DNA of 47,332 bases from assembly GCF_021606685.1 (NCBI RefSeq), contig NZ_WKCB01000045.1, positions 1 to 47,332 of the forward strand, written 5' to 3'. The notes under the pieces were generated by a model. It saw only the letters and a program-made list of their open reading frames with translations. It did not search any database and was not told where the DNA came from. The stretch's first letter is position 1. Each line of letters opens with the position of its first letter. Origin of the DNA: Pseudomonas syringae. Its GTDB lineage: Bacteria; Pseudomonadota; Gammaproteobacteria; Pseudomonadales; Pseudomonadaceae. Shown piece by piece: positions 30,236-38,736 of this stretch. Both the position numbers and the translations under genes were made by a program.

Positions 30236-30352
30236 ATGAAAGTTCGTGCATCGGTGAAAAAGCTGTGCCGTAACTGCAAGATTATTCGCCGCGAAGGTGT
30301 TGTTCGAGTAATTTGCAGCGCGGAACCGCGTCACAAACAGCGCCAAGGCTGA
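30236..30352 (+). CDS. rpmJ: 50S ribosomal protein L36 (zinc form)
   Basis: L36 is the smallest 50S protein. Direct translation gives 38 residues, starting [21 protein letters not shown]11, C14, C27 and H33 form the zinc-binding C+ type. Bacteria often keep a zinc-free paralogue for zinc starvation; none is in this window. A GAGGAG site lies 8 bases upstream. Confidence 0.96.
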
Positions 30353-30369
30353 GTGTGATCCGCTTGAAG

Positions 30370-30399
30370 CCCGGCAGCTAGTGCGCTGCCGGGTTGATT
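30370..30399 (+). terminator. Hairpin after rpmJ, probable partial terminator
   Basis: CCCGGCAGC (30370-30378) pairs perfectly with GCTGCCGGG (30385-30393) around a six-base loop. The following TTGATTATTTGTTATT is T-rich but interrupted. It divides the spc group from the alpha operon and abuts the -35 element of the next promoter. Confidence 0.6.
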
Positions 30400-30422
30400 A
30401 TTTGTTATTACAGCGATATTAT
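30394..30422 (+). promoter_or_regulatory. Promoter of the alpha operon (rpsM-rpsK-rpsD-rpoA-rplQ)
   Basis: TTGATT (30394-30399) and TATTAT (30417-30422) are separated by 17 bases, predicting a start near 30429 and a leader of about 50 bases. The -35 element begins exactly where the hairpin stem ends. Confidence 0.68.
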
Positions 30423-30481
30423 CTCGCGCCCTATTTCTTGGCTTCCGGGGCGTAGGTAGCTGTCAATTGGAGTCCCACTGA

Positions 30482-30838
30482 ATGGCCCGTATTGCAGGCG
30501 TTAACATTCCAGATAACAAGCACACTGTTATCTCGCTGACCTACATCTATGGTGTTGGTCGCACTACTGCGCAGAAAATTTGCGCAGTTGCTGGGGTAAA
30601 CCCAGCCGCTAAGATCAAGGATCTGAGCGACGAGCAGATTGAACAGCTGCGTGGCGAAGTCGCGAAGTTCACCACTGAAGGTGATCTGCGTCGCGAAATC
30701 AACATGAAAATCAAGCGTTTGATGGACCTCGGTTGCTATCGCGGTCTGCGTCATCGTCGTGGTCTTCCAGTACGCGGTCAGCGTACCAAGACTAACGCGC
30801 GTACCCGTAAAGGTCCGCGTAAGCCGATCCGCAAGTAA
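30482..30838 (+). CDS. rpsM: 30S ribosomal protein S13
   Basis: S13 is in the 30S head and contacts the P-site tRNA and L5. The 118 residues start MARIAGVNIPDNKHTVISL and end in the basic tail TNARTRKGPRKPIRK. It is the first gene of the alpha operon. In E. coli, S4 binds the mRNA leader before rpsM and represses the operon. Confidence 0.98.
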   Translation: MARIAGVNIPDNKHTVISLTYIYGVGRTTAQKICAVAGVNPAAKIKDLSDEQIEQLRGEVAKFTTEGDLRREINMKIKRLMDLGCYRGLRHRRGLPVRGQRTKTNARTRKGPRKPIRK

Positions 30839-30868
30839 TCGCCCCAGCGAATCGACAGGAAAATTATC

Positions 30869-31258
30869 ATGGCAAAACCTGCTGCTCGTCCTCGTAAAAA
30901 AGTTAAAAAGACAGTGGTTGATGGCATCGCCCACATCCATGCTTCTTTTAACAACACCATCGTGACCATCACCGACCGTCAAGGTAACGCGCTTTCTTGG
31001 GCTACCTCCGGTGGTTCGGGTTTCCGCGGTTCCCGCAAGTCCACCCCGTTTGCTGCTCAAGTAGCTGCTGAACGTGCTGGCCAAGCTGCGCTGGAATACG
31101 GCCTGAAAAACCTCGACGTTAACGTCAAGGGTCCAGGTCCAGGTCGTGAGTCTGCTGTCCGTGCTTTGAACGGCTGTGGCTATAAGATCGCCAGCATCAC
31201 CGACGTGACGCCAATCCCGCACAACGGGTGCCGTCCGCCGAAGAAGCGCCGCGTGTAA
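30869..31258 (+). CDS. rpsK: 30S ribosomal protein S11
   Basis: S11 lies on the 30S platform near the mRNA exit. The 129 residues have a lysine-rich N terminus (RPRKKVKKTVVDG), HIHASFNNTIVTITDRQGN, and the C-terminal DVTPIPHNGCRPPKKRRV, the family signature. rpsD follows after 18 bases. Confidence 0.98.
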   Translation: MAKPAARPRKKVKKTVVDGIAHIHASFNNTIVTITDRQGNALSWATSGGSGFRGSRKSTPFAAQVAAERAGQAALEYGLKNLDVNVKGPGPGRESAVRALNGCGYKIASITDVTPIPHNGCRPPKKRRV

Positions 31259-31276
31259 TCCAGGAGATTGTAAAGA

Positions 31277-31897
31277 ATGGCTCGTTACATTGGTCCAAAA
31301 TGCAAACTCGCTCGTCGCGAAGGCACCGATCTCTTCCTGAAGAGCGGCGTGCGCGCGATCGAATCGAAGTGCAACATTGAAGCAGCACCTGGTATCCACG
31401 GCCAACGCCGCGGTCGCCAGTCCGATTACGGCACCCAACTGCGTGAAAAGCAGAAGGTCCGTCGTATTTACGGCGTTCTCGAGCGTCAGTTCAGCGGCTA
31501 CTACAAAGAAGCTGCTGGCAAGAAAGGTGCAACCGGTGAAAACCTGCTGCAACTGCTCGAATGCCGTCTGGACAACGTTGTATACCGTATGGGCTTTGGT
31601 TCGACTCGTGCCGAATCCCGTCAGCTGGTATCGCACAAGTCGATCAGCGTTAACGGTCAGACCGTAAACGTTCCGTCCTACCAGGTTCGTGCTGGTGACG
31701 TGGTCGCAGTTCGCGAGAAAGCAAAAAACCAACTTCGCATTGTCCAAGCTCTCGATCTGTGTGCCCAACGTGGCCGCGTAGAATGGGTAGAAGTAGACAC
31801 TGAGAAGAAGTCGGGCGTTTTCAAGAACGTTCCTGCTCGCAGTGATCTGTCCGCCGACATCAACGAAAGCCTGATTGTCGAGCTCTACTCCAAGTAA
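31277..31897 (+). CDS. rpsD: 30S ribosomal protein S4
   Basis: S4 nucleates 30S assembly, contributes to decoding accuracy and can repress the alpha operon. The 206 residues start MARYIGPKCKLARREG. The S4 RNA-binding domain (about 95-160) has CRLDNVVYRMGFGSTRAE and RQLVSHKSISVNG. The length equals that of E. coli S4. Confidence 0.98.
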   Translation: MARYIGPKCKLARREGTDLFLKSGVRAIESKCNIEAAPGIHGQRRGRQSDYGTQLREKQKVRRIYGVLERQFSGYYKEAAGKKGATGENLLQLLECRLDNVVYRMGFGSTRAESRQLVSHKSISVNGQTVNVPSYQVRAGDVVAVREKAKNQLRIVQALDLCAQRGRVEWVEVDTEKKSGVFKNVPARSDLSADINESLIVELYSK

Positions 31898-31919
31898 GGG
31901 CTAGAAAATAGGTGCATCC

Positions 31920-32921
31920 ATGCAGATTTCGGTAAATGAGTTCCTGACACCCCGCCACATTGATGTGCAGGTTGTCAGTCCAACCCGCGCCAAGATCACT
32001 CTCGAGCCTCTCGAGCGTGGTTTTGGCCACACCCTGGGCAACGCGCTGCGCCGCATCCTGTTGTCCTCAATGCCCGGCTGTGCAGTAGTCGAGGCCGAGA
32101 TTGACGGTGTGCTCCACGAGTACAGCGCCATCGAAGGTGTACAGGAAGACGTAATTGAAATCCTGTTGAACCTTAAAGGTCTGGCTATCAAGCTGCACGG
32201 CCGTGACGAAGTTACGCTGACCTTGTCGAAGAAGGGTTCGGGGGTGGTTACCGCTGCCGATATTCAGCTGGATCATGATGTCGAGATCGTTAACCCCGAT
32301 CACGTAATCGCTAACCTGGCGTCTAACGGCGCCCTGAACATGAAGCTCACCGTAGCTCGTGGTCGTGGTTATGAACCGGCCGACTCGCGTCAGAGCGATG
32401 AAGACGAAAGCCGCAGCATTGGTCGCTTGCAGCTTGACTCTTCGTTCAGCCCGGTTCGCCGTATCGCATACGTGGTGGAAAACGCCCGTGTCGAGCAGCG
32501 TACTAACCTGGACAAGCTGGTTATTGATCTGGAAACCAACGGTACTCTGGATCCTGAAGAGGCTATCCGCCGCGCTGCAACCATTCTGCAACAGCAGTTG
32601 GCTGCGTTCGTCGACCTCAAAGGTGACAGCGAACCAGTGGTAATCGAGCAGGAAGACGAGATCGATCCGATCCTGCTTCGCCCGGTTGACGATCTGGAAC
32701 TGACTGTACGTTCGGCTAACTGCCTTAAGGCGGAAAACATTTACTACATCGGTGACCTGATCCAGCGCACCGAAGTAGAACTGTTGAAGACTCCGAACCT
32801 GGGCAAGAAATCCTTGACTGAAATCAAGGACGTTCTGGCCTCCCGCGGTCTGTCCCTCGGCATGCGCCTCGACAACTGGCCGCCTGCAAGTCTTAAGAAG
32901 GACGACAAGGCGACTGCCTGA
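31920..32921 (+). CDS. rpoA: DNA-directed RNA polymerase subunit alpha
   Basis: The alpha dimer starts assembly of RNA polymerase, and its C-terminal domain contacts UP elements and activators. The 333 residues comprise the N-terminal domain with RGFGHTLGNALRRILLSSMPG, a linker around 235-250 and the alpha-CTD with LRPVDDLELTVRSANCLKAENI. The CTD helix EVELLKTPNLGKKSLTEIKDVL is complete. It sits between rpsD and rplQ as usual. Confidence 0.99.
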   Translation: MQISVNEFLTPRHIDVQVVSPTRAKITLEPLERGFGHTLGNALRRILLSSMPGCAVVEAEIDGVLHEYSAIEGVQEDVIEILLNLKGLAIKLHGRDEVTLTLSKKGSGVVTAADIQLDHDVEIVNPDHVIANLASNGALNMKLTVARGRGYEPADSRQSDEDESRSIGRLQLDSSFSPVRRIAYVVENARVEQRTNLDKLVIDLETNGTLDPEEAIRRAATILQQQLAAFVDLKGDSEPVVIEQEDEIDPILLRPVDDLELTVRSANCLKAENIYYIGDLIQRTEVELLKTPNLGKKSLTEIKDVLASRGLSLGMRLDNWPPASLKKDDKATA

Positions 32922-32962
32922 TCGTCGTAATCACCGAACGTGAGTTTGGTAAGGAATGAACC

Positions 32963-33349
32963 ATGCGTCATCGTAAAAGTGGTCGTCACCTGAGCCGTAC
33001 CAGCTCGCACCGCAAGGCCATGTTCCAAAACATGGCGGTGTCGCTGTTCGAGCACGAGCTGATCAAAACTACACTGCCGAAAGCTAAAGAACTGCGTCGC
33101 GTTGCTGAGCCGCTGATCACTTTGGCCAAGACAGACAGCCTGGCTAACCGCCGTCTGGCTTTCGACCGTACTCGTTCGAAAGCTATCGTTGGTAAGCTCT
33201 TCAACGACCTGGGCAAGCGTTACGCTACCCGTGAGGGTGGCTACCTGCGCATCCTCAAGTGCGGCTTCCGCGCTGGCGACAACGCGCCTATGGCGTACGT
33301 CGAGTTGGTTGATCGTGCTACTGCCGGCGAAGCTGTAAGCGCCGAGTAA
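32963..33349 (+). CDS. rplQ: 50S ribosomal protein L17
   Basis: L17 is placed near the tunnel exit of the 50S subunit. The 128 residues start [20 protein letters not shown] and contain [21 protein letters not shown]. It is the last gene of the alpha operon, and a strong terminator follows after 17 bases. Confidence 0.98.
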
Positions 33350-33366
33350 GACGACAAGCTGTAACG

Positions 33367-33394
33367 AAAAACCGGGCCTAGCGCCCGGTTTTTT
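33367..33394 (+). terminator. Terminator of the ribosomal supercluster
   Basis: The stem (33367-33377 with 33383-33393) with a CTAGC loop has five A residues before it and six T residues after it. It closes the alpha operon before katA. Confidence 0.93.
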
Positions 33395-33468
33395 GTGCGC
33401 GTAATAAAAGCGCGATTTGTACAAGCTTCCACAGGTAGCACTTGGCACTATGAGCACCGGGGTTATTG

Positions 33469-33512
33469 GTAGTTATTTTCTATGGGCGCCTACAATTTAA
33501 TGAATTTGTAGG
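33469..33512 (+). promoter_or_regulatory. Candidate operator region of katA (OxyR-like half and a dyad)
   Basis: GTAG-N7-CTAT (33469-33483) resembles one half of the OxyR pattern ATAG-N7-CTAT with one mismatch. Six bases further lies the dyad CCTACAA (33489-33495) with TTGTAGG (33506-33512). OxyR control of katA is known in pseudomonads, but this site is only a pattern match and the second OxyR half is poor. Confidence 0.35.
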
Positions 33513-33534
33513 TGTCATGTTGATGATCAATACT
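33506..33534 (+). promoter_or_regulatory. Possible sigma-70 promoter of katA
   Basis: TTGTAG (33506-33511) and AATACT (33529-33534) are 17 bases apart. The -35 element is part of the right arm of the upstream dyad, so a regulator bound there would touch RNA polymerase. The match to consensus is moderate. Confidence 0.4.
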
Positions 33535-33587
33535 CCCTGCAAGCCGATTAGCCGGCAGTTTCAAGTCCGACCTGAGGAAAATTGAGC

Positions 33588-35036
33588 ATGAGCCAGAATA
33601 AAATCCTTACGACCGCCAGCGGTGCTCCCGTTGCGGATAACCAGAATTCCCGTTCCGCCGGCCCGCGCGGACCGTTGCTGCTCGACGACTTCCACCTGAT
33701 CGAGAAGCTTGCTCACTTCAACCGTGAAAACATCCCTGAACGCCGTGTGCACGCCAAGGGGTCGGGTGCCTACGGTACGTTTACGGTCACACGTGACATC
33801 ACTCAGTACACCAGCGCCAAGCTGTTCGAGGCCATTGGCAAGCAGACGCCGACGTTCCTGCGCTTCTCTACCGTAGGCGGTGAGCGCGGTTCGGCGGATA
33901 CCGAGCGTGACCCACGTGGCTTCGCCCTCAAGTTCTATACCGAAGAAGGTAACTGGGACATCGTGGGTAACAACACGCCGGTGTTCTTCATTCGTGATCC
34001 ATTGAAGTTTCCTGACTTCATCCATACCCAGAAACGCCTGCCGCAAAGCAATCTGAAAAGCGCGCAGATGATGTGGGACTTCTGGTCGCACTCCCCAGAA
34101 GCATTGCACCAGGTCACCATTCTGTTTTCCGACCGTGGTATCCCCGACGGCTACCGTCATATGCACGGTTTCGGCAGCCATACCTACAGCCTGATCAACG
34201 CCAATGGCGAACGGCATTGGGTGAAGTGGCACTACAAGACCAAGCAAGGCATCAAGAACCTGGCGCCTGCTGAGGCTGCGCGTCTGGCCGGTACCGATCC
34301 TGACTACGCCCAGCGCGATCTGTTTGGTGCGATCGAGCGCGGTGACTTCCCGAAATGGCGCGTGTGCATCCAGATCATGACCGAGGCTCAAGCGAACGCT
34401 CACTACGAGAACCCGTTTGACGTGACCAAAACCTGGTCGCAAAAAGAGTTTCCGTTGATCGAAGTGGGTGAGTTGGAACTCAACCGCAACCCGCAGAACT
34501 ACTTCGCTGAGGTCGAGCAGGCCGCGTTCGGCCCTAGCAACATGGTGCCAGGTGTTGGCTTGTCCCCGGACCGCATGCTGCAAGGTCGTGTGTTCGCTTA
34601 CGCAGATGCCCACCGCTACCGTGTTGGCACCAACCACCAGCAACTGCCGGTGAACGCGCCTCGAAGCCCGGTTAACAGCTACCAGCGTGATGGCTCGATG
34701 GCCTTCGGCAGCAATGGCGGCGCAGCGCCTAACTACGAGCCGAACAGCTACACCGATGCACCGAAACAAGCACCTCAGTACGCGGAGCCTGCATTGGCGT
34801 TGAGCGGTGCCGCTGATCGTTACGATCACCGTGAGGACACCGATTACTACAGCCACGCCGGTGCGCTCTTCCGTCTGATGAACGATGAGCAGAAAGCGCT
34901 GCTCACCAACAACATCGCCGGTGCAATGGCAGGAGTCTCCGGTGACGTGGTTCAGCGCCAATTGCAGCACTTCTACAAGGCAGACCCTGCTTATGGAGAC
35001 GCAATCGCAAAGGCACTGGGTGTATCGCTTAACTAA
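33588..35036 (+). CDS. katA: Monofunctional haem catalase KatA (clade 3 type)
   Basis: KatA splits hydrogen peroxide to water and oxygen in the cytoplasm. The ATG at 33588 with a TGAGGAAA site gives 482 residues, the size of small-subunit catalases. H55 in RRVHAKGSGAYGTF is the distal haem histidine. VGNNTPVFFIRDPLKFPD contains the distal asparagine. The proximal tyrosine lies in RMLQGRVFAYADAHRYR. The gene is followed by a ferritin gene after a terminator, the order known for katA in Pseudomonas. A TTG two codons upstream is an unlikely start. Confidence 0.96.
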   Translation: MSQNKILTTASGAPVADNQNSRSAGPRGPLLLDDFHLIEKLAHFNRENIPERRVHAKGSGAYGTFTVTRDITQYTSAKLFEAIGKQTPTFLRFSTVGGERGSADTERDPRGFALKFYTEEGNWDIVGNNTPVFFIRDPLKFPDFIHTQKRLPQSNLKSAQMMWDFWSHSPEALHQVTILFSDRGIPDGYRHMHGFGSHTYSLINANGERHWVKWHYKTKQGIKNLAPAEAARLAGTDPDYAQRDLFGAIERGDFPKWRVCIQIMTEAQANAHYENPFDVTKTWSQKEFPLIEVGELELNRNPQNYFAEVEQAAFGPSNMVPGVGLSPDRMLQGRVFAYADAHRYRVGTNHQQLPVNAPRSPVNSYQRDGSMAFGSNGGAAPNYEPNSYTDAPKQAPQYAEPALALSGAADRYDHREDTDYYSHAGALFRLMNDEQKALLTNNIAGAMAGVSGDVVQRQLQHFYKADPAYGDAIAKALGVSLN

Positions 35037-35053
35037 CTCTAAACGATAAGCAG

Positions 35054-35078
35054 AACCGCCCTCATTTGGGCGGTTTTT
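35054..35078 (+). terminator. Terminator of katA
   Basis: AACCGCCC (35054-35061) pairs with GGGCGGTT (35068-35075) around a six-base loop, followed by a T run. It separates katA from the ferritin gene, which therefore needs its own promoter. Confidence 0.9.
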
Positions 35079-35191
35079 GCGTTATTTCAGCTACTTTTCT
35101 TCGTAAATCCGCACTTTTCTGCCGTTGGTCCCGTGACCTTCCGGTCGTCTTGGTTCAAACTACAGACTTTCAAGCAGGGAGATGTAGGGCG

Positions 35192-35656
35192 ATGCAAGGT
35201 CATCCCGACGTAATCGATTACCTCAACACGTTGCTGACGGGCGAACTGGCAGCTCGTGACCAATATTTCATCCATTCGCGTATGTACGAAGACTGGGGCT
35301 TTACCGAGCTCTACGAGCGTATCAACCACGAGATGGAAGAAGAGGCACAGCACGCTGACGCCCTGATGCGCCGTATCCTGATGCTCGAAGGCACGCCACG
35401 TATGCGTCCCGATGACCTGGATGTGGGCACTACCGTGCCTGACATGCTCGCAGCCGACCTTCGCCTTGAGTACAAGGTGCGTGCCGCGCTCTGCAAGGGC
35501 ATCGAGCTCTGCGAGCAGCACAACGACTATGTCACCCGGGAAATCCTGCGGGTGCAGTTGAATGACACTGAAGAAGATCACACCTACTGGCTCGAAAAGC
35601 AGTTGGGCTTGATCAAGTTGATTGGCCTGGAAAACTACCTGCAATCGCAGTTCTGA
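35192..35656 (+). CDS. ftnA: Non-haem ferritin of the bacterioferritin family (FtnA/BfrA type)
   Basis: The protein oxidises Fe(II) and stores iron in a 24-mer shell. The ATG at 35192 gives 154 residues; the long upstream frame is rejected because it crosses the katA terminator. Ferroxidase ligands E18, E51, H54, E93, E127 and H130 are present by count. The residue at the haem-ligand position of bacterioferritin (Met52) is alanine (EEEAQHAD), so this subunit should not bind haem. It matches the P. aeruginosa protein first called BfrA and later FtnA. The gene stands between katA and uvrA. Confidence 0.9.
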   Translation: MQGHPDVIDYLNTLLTGELAARDQYFIHSRMYEDWGFTELYERINHEMEEEAQHADALMRRILMLEGTPRMRPDDLDVGTTVPDMLAADLRLEYKVRAALCKGIELCEQHNDYVTREILRVQLNDTEEDHTYWLEKQLGLIKLIGLENYLQSQF

Positions 35657-35668
35657 TTCCCCGGCTAC

Positions 35669-35708
35669 AAAAAAGCCCCTGTCACTGATGAAGTGACAGG
35701 GGCTTTTT
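35669..35708. terminator. Bidirectional terminator between ftnA and uvrA
   Basis: The stem GCCCCTGTCACT (35675-35686) with AGTGACAGGGGC (35692-35703) is flanked by an A run on the left and a T run on the right. It can therefore end ftnA on the + strand and uvrA on the - strand. Confidence 0.94.
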
Positions 35709-35723
35709 ATTGGGCCCGATAAA

Positions 35724-38558
35724 TCAGGCCCGGTCGCGCTCCAGCAATGGTTTCAAGTAGTAACCCGTGTGGGACTGCGGCATCTCGGCGACCTGCTCCG
35801 GCGTGCCTACCGCGATGATCTGGCCGCCTTTGGAGCCGCCTTCCGGGCCCAGGTCCACCAGCCAGTCGGCGGTCTTGATCACATCCAGGTTGTGCTCGAT
35901 CACCACCACGGTGTTGCCGTGGTCACGCAAGCGGTGCAGCACGTCCAGCAGTTGCTGAATATCCGCGAAGTGCAGGCCGGTGGTCGGCTCATCGAGGATA
36001 TACAGGGTCTTGCCGGTATCGCGCTTGGACAGCTCGCGGGACAGCTTCACTCGCTGCGCCTCACCACCGGAAAGCGTGGTGGCCGACTGTCCCAGCTTGA
36101 TATACGACAGGCCCACATCCATCAGCGTCTGCAGCTTGCGCGCGAGCGCAGGAACCGCATCGAAGAACACCCGCGCCTCTTCGATGGTCATCTCCAGGGT
36201 TTCGTGGATGCTCTTGCCCTTGTATTTGATCTCAAGGGTTTCACGGTTGTAGCGTTTGCTCTTGCACACATCGCACGGCACATAAATGTCCGGCAGGAAG
36301 TGCATCTCCACCTTGATCAAGCCATCGCCCTGGCACGCTTCACAGCGACCACCCTTGACGTTGAACGAGAACCGGCCCGGCCCGTAACCCCGTGAGCGGG
36401 ACTCCGGCACGCCGGCGAACAGCTCGCGGATGGGCGTGAACAACCCGGTATAGGTCGCCGGGTTGGAGCGCGGTGTACGGCCGATCGGGCTTTGGTCGAT
36501 ATCGACTACCTTGTCCAGGTGCTCCAGGCCCTTGATGCTGTCGTGCGCCGCTGCTTCGAGGGTGGTAGCGCCGTTCAGGGCGGTAGCACTCAAAGGGAAC
36601 AGTGTGTTGTTGATCAACGTCGACTTGCCCGAGCCGGAAACGCCGGTCACACACGTCAGCAGGCCCAGTGGGATTTCCAGGTCAACGTTACGCAGATTGT
36701 TGCCCCGCGCGCCCTTGAGGTGCAGCGCCTGCTTCTTGTTGCGCGGTGTGCGCTTGGCCGGTACTTCGATCTTCACGCGACCGGACAGGTATTTACCCGT
36801 CAGCGAGTCCGGGTGAGCCATGACCTCGGCTGGCGTGCCTTCGGCGACAATATGCCCGCCGTGCACACCCGCACCCGGGCCAATGTCGACCACGTAATCC
36901 GCCAGGCGGATCGCATCTTCATCGTGTTCGACCACAATCACGGTGTTGCCGATATCCCGCAGGTGTTTGAGCGTGCCCAGCAGTCGGTCGTTATCGCGCT
37001 GGTGCAAGCCAATCGACGGTTCATCGAGGATGTACAACACGCCCACAAGGCCCGCGCCGATCTGGCTGGCCAAGCGGATTCGCTGGGCTTCGCCGCCGGA
37101 CAACGTATCCGCGCTGCGATCCAGCGACAGATAATCCAGGCCTACGTTAACCAGGAACTGCAGACGCTCGCGGATTTCCTTGAGGATCTTGTCGGCAATT
37201 TCCCCCCGGCGACCGGTAAGCTTGAGTACACCAAAGTACTCACAGGCGTCACCAATCGGCAGGTTGGTCACCGCCGGCAGCGTCTTCTCGCCCACCCACA
37301 CGTGCCGCGCCTCACGACGCAGACGGGTACCACGGCAATCCGGGCACGGTTGGGTGCTGAGGAATTTCGCCAGCTCCTCGCGCACGCTCGCCGATTCCGT
37401 TTCGCGGTAGCGGCGCTCAAGGTTGGGCACGATGCCTTCGAACGGATGCGACCGTTTAACGATATCGCCACGGTCGTTCAGGTATTTGAAGTCGACGTTC
37501 TGCGAGCCGCTACCGTGCAGGATGACTTTCTGCTGTTCGGTCGGCAGTTCGTTGAAAGGCACTTCCAGGCTGAATTTGTAGTGCGACGCCAACGACCCCA
37601 ACATCTGGAAGTAGTAAACGTTACGCCTGTCCCAGCCGCGTATTGCGCCTTCCGCCAGCGTGAGGTCGCCATTGACCAGGCGCTTGATGTCGAAGAACTG
37701 TTTAACCCCCAGGCCATCACAGGTAGGGCAGGCGCCCGCCGGGTTGTTGAAGGAAAACAGCTTGGGTTCCAGCTCGCTGATGGCATGGCCGCAGATTGGG
37801 CAGGCAAAGCGCGCGGAGAAGATGATCTCTTCGCCCGGCTCGTCATCCATCGGCGCCACCAAGGCAATGCCATCGGCCAGCTTCAGAGCCGTCTCGAAGG
37901 ATTCCGCCAAGCGCTGCTGCAGGTCGGCGCGCACTTTGAAACGGTCGACCACGACATCAATCGAATGCTTCTTCTGTTTGTCGAGCTTGGGCGCTTCGTC
38001 CAGCTCATACAGCTTGCCGTTGATGCGCGCGCGCACAAAGCCCTGCGCACGCAGCTCTTCGAACACGGAAAGGTGTTCGCCTTTGCGCTCGCGAATCACC
38101 GGGGCCAACAGCATCAGCTTGGCGCCTTCCGGTTGGGCCAGCACCAGGTCGACCATCTGGCTGACGGTCTGGGCTTCCAGTGGAATGTCGTGGTCCGGGC
38201 AACGCGGGATACCCACGCGCGCGTAAAGCAGGCGCAGGTAGTCGTAGATTTCGGTAATAGTGCCCACGGTAGAGCGCGGGTTATGGGAGGTCGACTTCTG
38301 CTCGATGGAAATCGCCGGCGACAGGCCCTCAATGGTGTCGACGTCGGGTTTTTCCATCATCGACAGGAACTGGCGGGCATAGGCCGACAGCGATTCCACA
38401 TAGCGGCGCTGGCCTTCGGCATACAGCGTGTCGAACGCCAGGGAAGATTTGCCGGAGCCGGACAAGCCGGTGATGACGATCAGCTTGTCCCGGGGAAGGG
38501 TCAGGTCAATGTTCTTCAGGTTGTGGGTTCTAGCCCCACGAATCAGGATCTTGTCCAA
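35724..38558 (-). CDS. uvrA: Excinuclease ABC subunit UvrA
   Basis: UvrA finds bulky DNA lesions and loads UvrB in nucleotide excision repair. I chose the TTG whose first base is 38558: it gives 944 residues with the conserved start DKILIRGARTHNLKNIDL. The open frame continues upstream into non-conserved sequence that crosses the LexA box. Walker A GLSGSGKSS lies at 31-39 and a second at GVSGSGKST. Two LSGGEAQR ABC signatures and zinc motifs such as CEACQGDG and CDVCKSKR are present. It shares the intergenic region with the divergent MFS gene. Confidence 0.97.
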   Translation of the reverse strand: MDKILIRGARTHNLKNIDLTLPRDKLIVITGLSGSGKSSLAFDTLYAEGQRRYVESLSAYARQFLSMMEKPDVDTIEGLSPAISIEQKSTSHNPRSTVGTITEIYDYLRLLYARVGIPRCPDHDIPLEAQTVSQMVDLVLAQPEGAKLMLLAPVIRERKGEHLSVFEELRAQGFVRARINGKLYELDEAPKLDKQKKHSIDVVVDRFKVRADLQQRLAESFETALKLADGIALVAPMDDEPGEEIIFSARFACPICGHAISELEPKLFSFNNPAGACPTCDGLGVKQFFDIKRLVNGDLTLAEGAIRGWDRRNVYYFQMLGSLASHYKFSLEVPFNELPTEQQKVILHGSGSQNVDFKYLNDRGDIVKRSHPFEGIVPNLERRYRETESASVREELAKFLSTQPCPDCRGTRLRREARHVWVGEKTLPAVTNLPIGDACEYFGVLKLTGRRGEIADKILKEIRERLQFLVNVGLDYLSLDRSADTLSGGEAQRIRLASQIGAGLVGVLYILDEPSIGLHQRDNDRLLGTLKHLRDIGNTVIVVEHDEDAIRLADYVVDIGPGAGVHGGHIVAEGTPAEVMAHPDSLTGKYLSGRVKIEVPAKRTPRNKKQALHLKGARGNNLRNVDLEIPLGLLTCVTGVSGSGKSTLINNTLFPLSATALNGATTLEAAAHDSIKGLEHLDKVVDIDQSPIGRTPRSNPATYTGLFTPIRELFAGVPESRSRGYGPGRFSFNVKGGRCEACQGDGLIKVEMHFLPDIYVPCDVCKSKRYNRETLEIKYKGKSIHETLEMTIEEARVFFDAVPALARKLQTLMDVGLSYIKLGQSATTLSGGEAQRVKLSRELSKRDTGKTLYILDEPTTGLHFADIQQLLDVLHRLRDHGNTVVVIEHNLDVIKTADWLVDLGPEGGSKGGQIIAVGTPEQVAEMPQSHTGYYLKPLLERDRA

Positions 38559-38608
38559 GATGGCCTCGCACGGCGGGCGTAAATAATGCCGGAGTATACG
38601 GCTAAAGA

Positions 38609-38624
38609 CTGGATGAATATACAC
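38609..38624 (-). promoter_or_regulatory. LexA (SOS) box of uvrA
   Basis: On the - strand the site reads GTGTATATTCATCCAG, which fits CTG-N10-CAG with one mismatch and closely resembles my recollection of the E. coli uvrA SOS box. A perfect TTGACA on the same strand (38630-38625) touches it, so LexA would cover the promoter. Control of the rightward gene is possible but not indicated. Confidence 0.75.
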
Positions 38625-38700
38625 TGTCAAAAGGCCGCTTGCAGCCTTAGATGAAAGCTGCGCGGCAAAGCGCCGCATATACCCTCTCAATCGATGGGAC

Positions 38701-38709
38701 TGGTAGAAT
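38701..38709 (+). promoter_or_regulatory. Extended -10 promoter of the MFS-ssb genes
   Basis: TGGTAGAAT (38701-38709) is an extended -10 element (TG-N-TAGAAT). No good -35 box stands at the right distance. Transcription would start near 38716, 21 bases before the MFS gene. Confidence 0.45.
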
Positions 38710-38736
38710 CGCCGCCGGTTCACACGAGGTTTTTCC

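Noticed and set aside
33561..34970. A 469-codon open frame on the - strand opposite katA
   Set aside because: In-register shadow of a highly biased gene.
36492..38582. A 696-codon open frame on the + strand opposite uvrA
   Set aside because: uvrA is certain from its ABC motifs; the opposite frame shows no domain and starts without a credible site.
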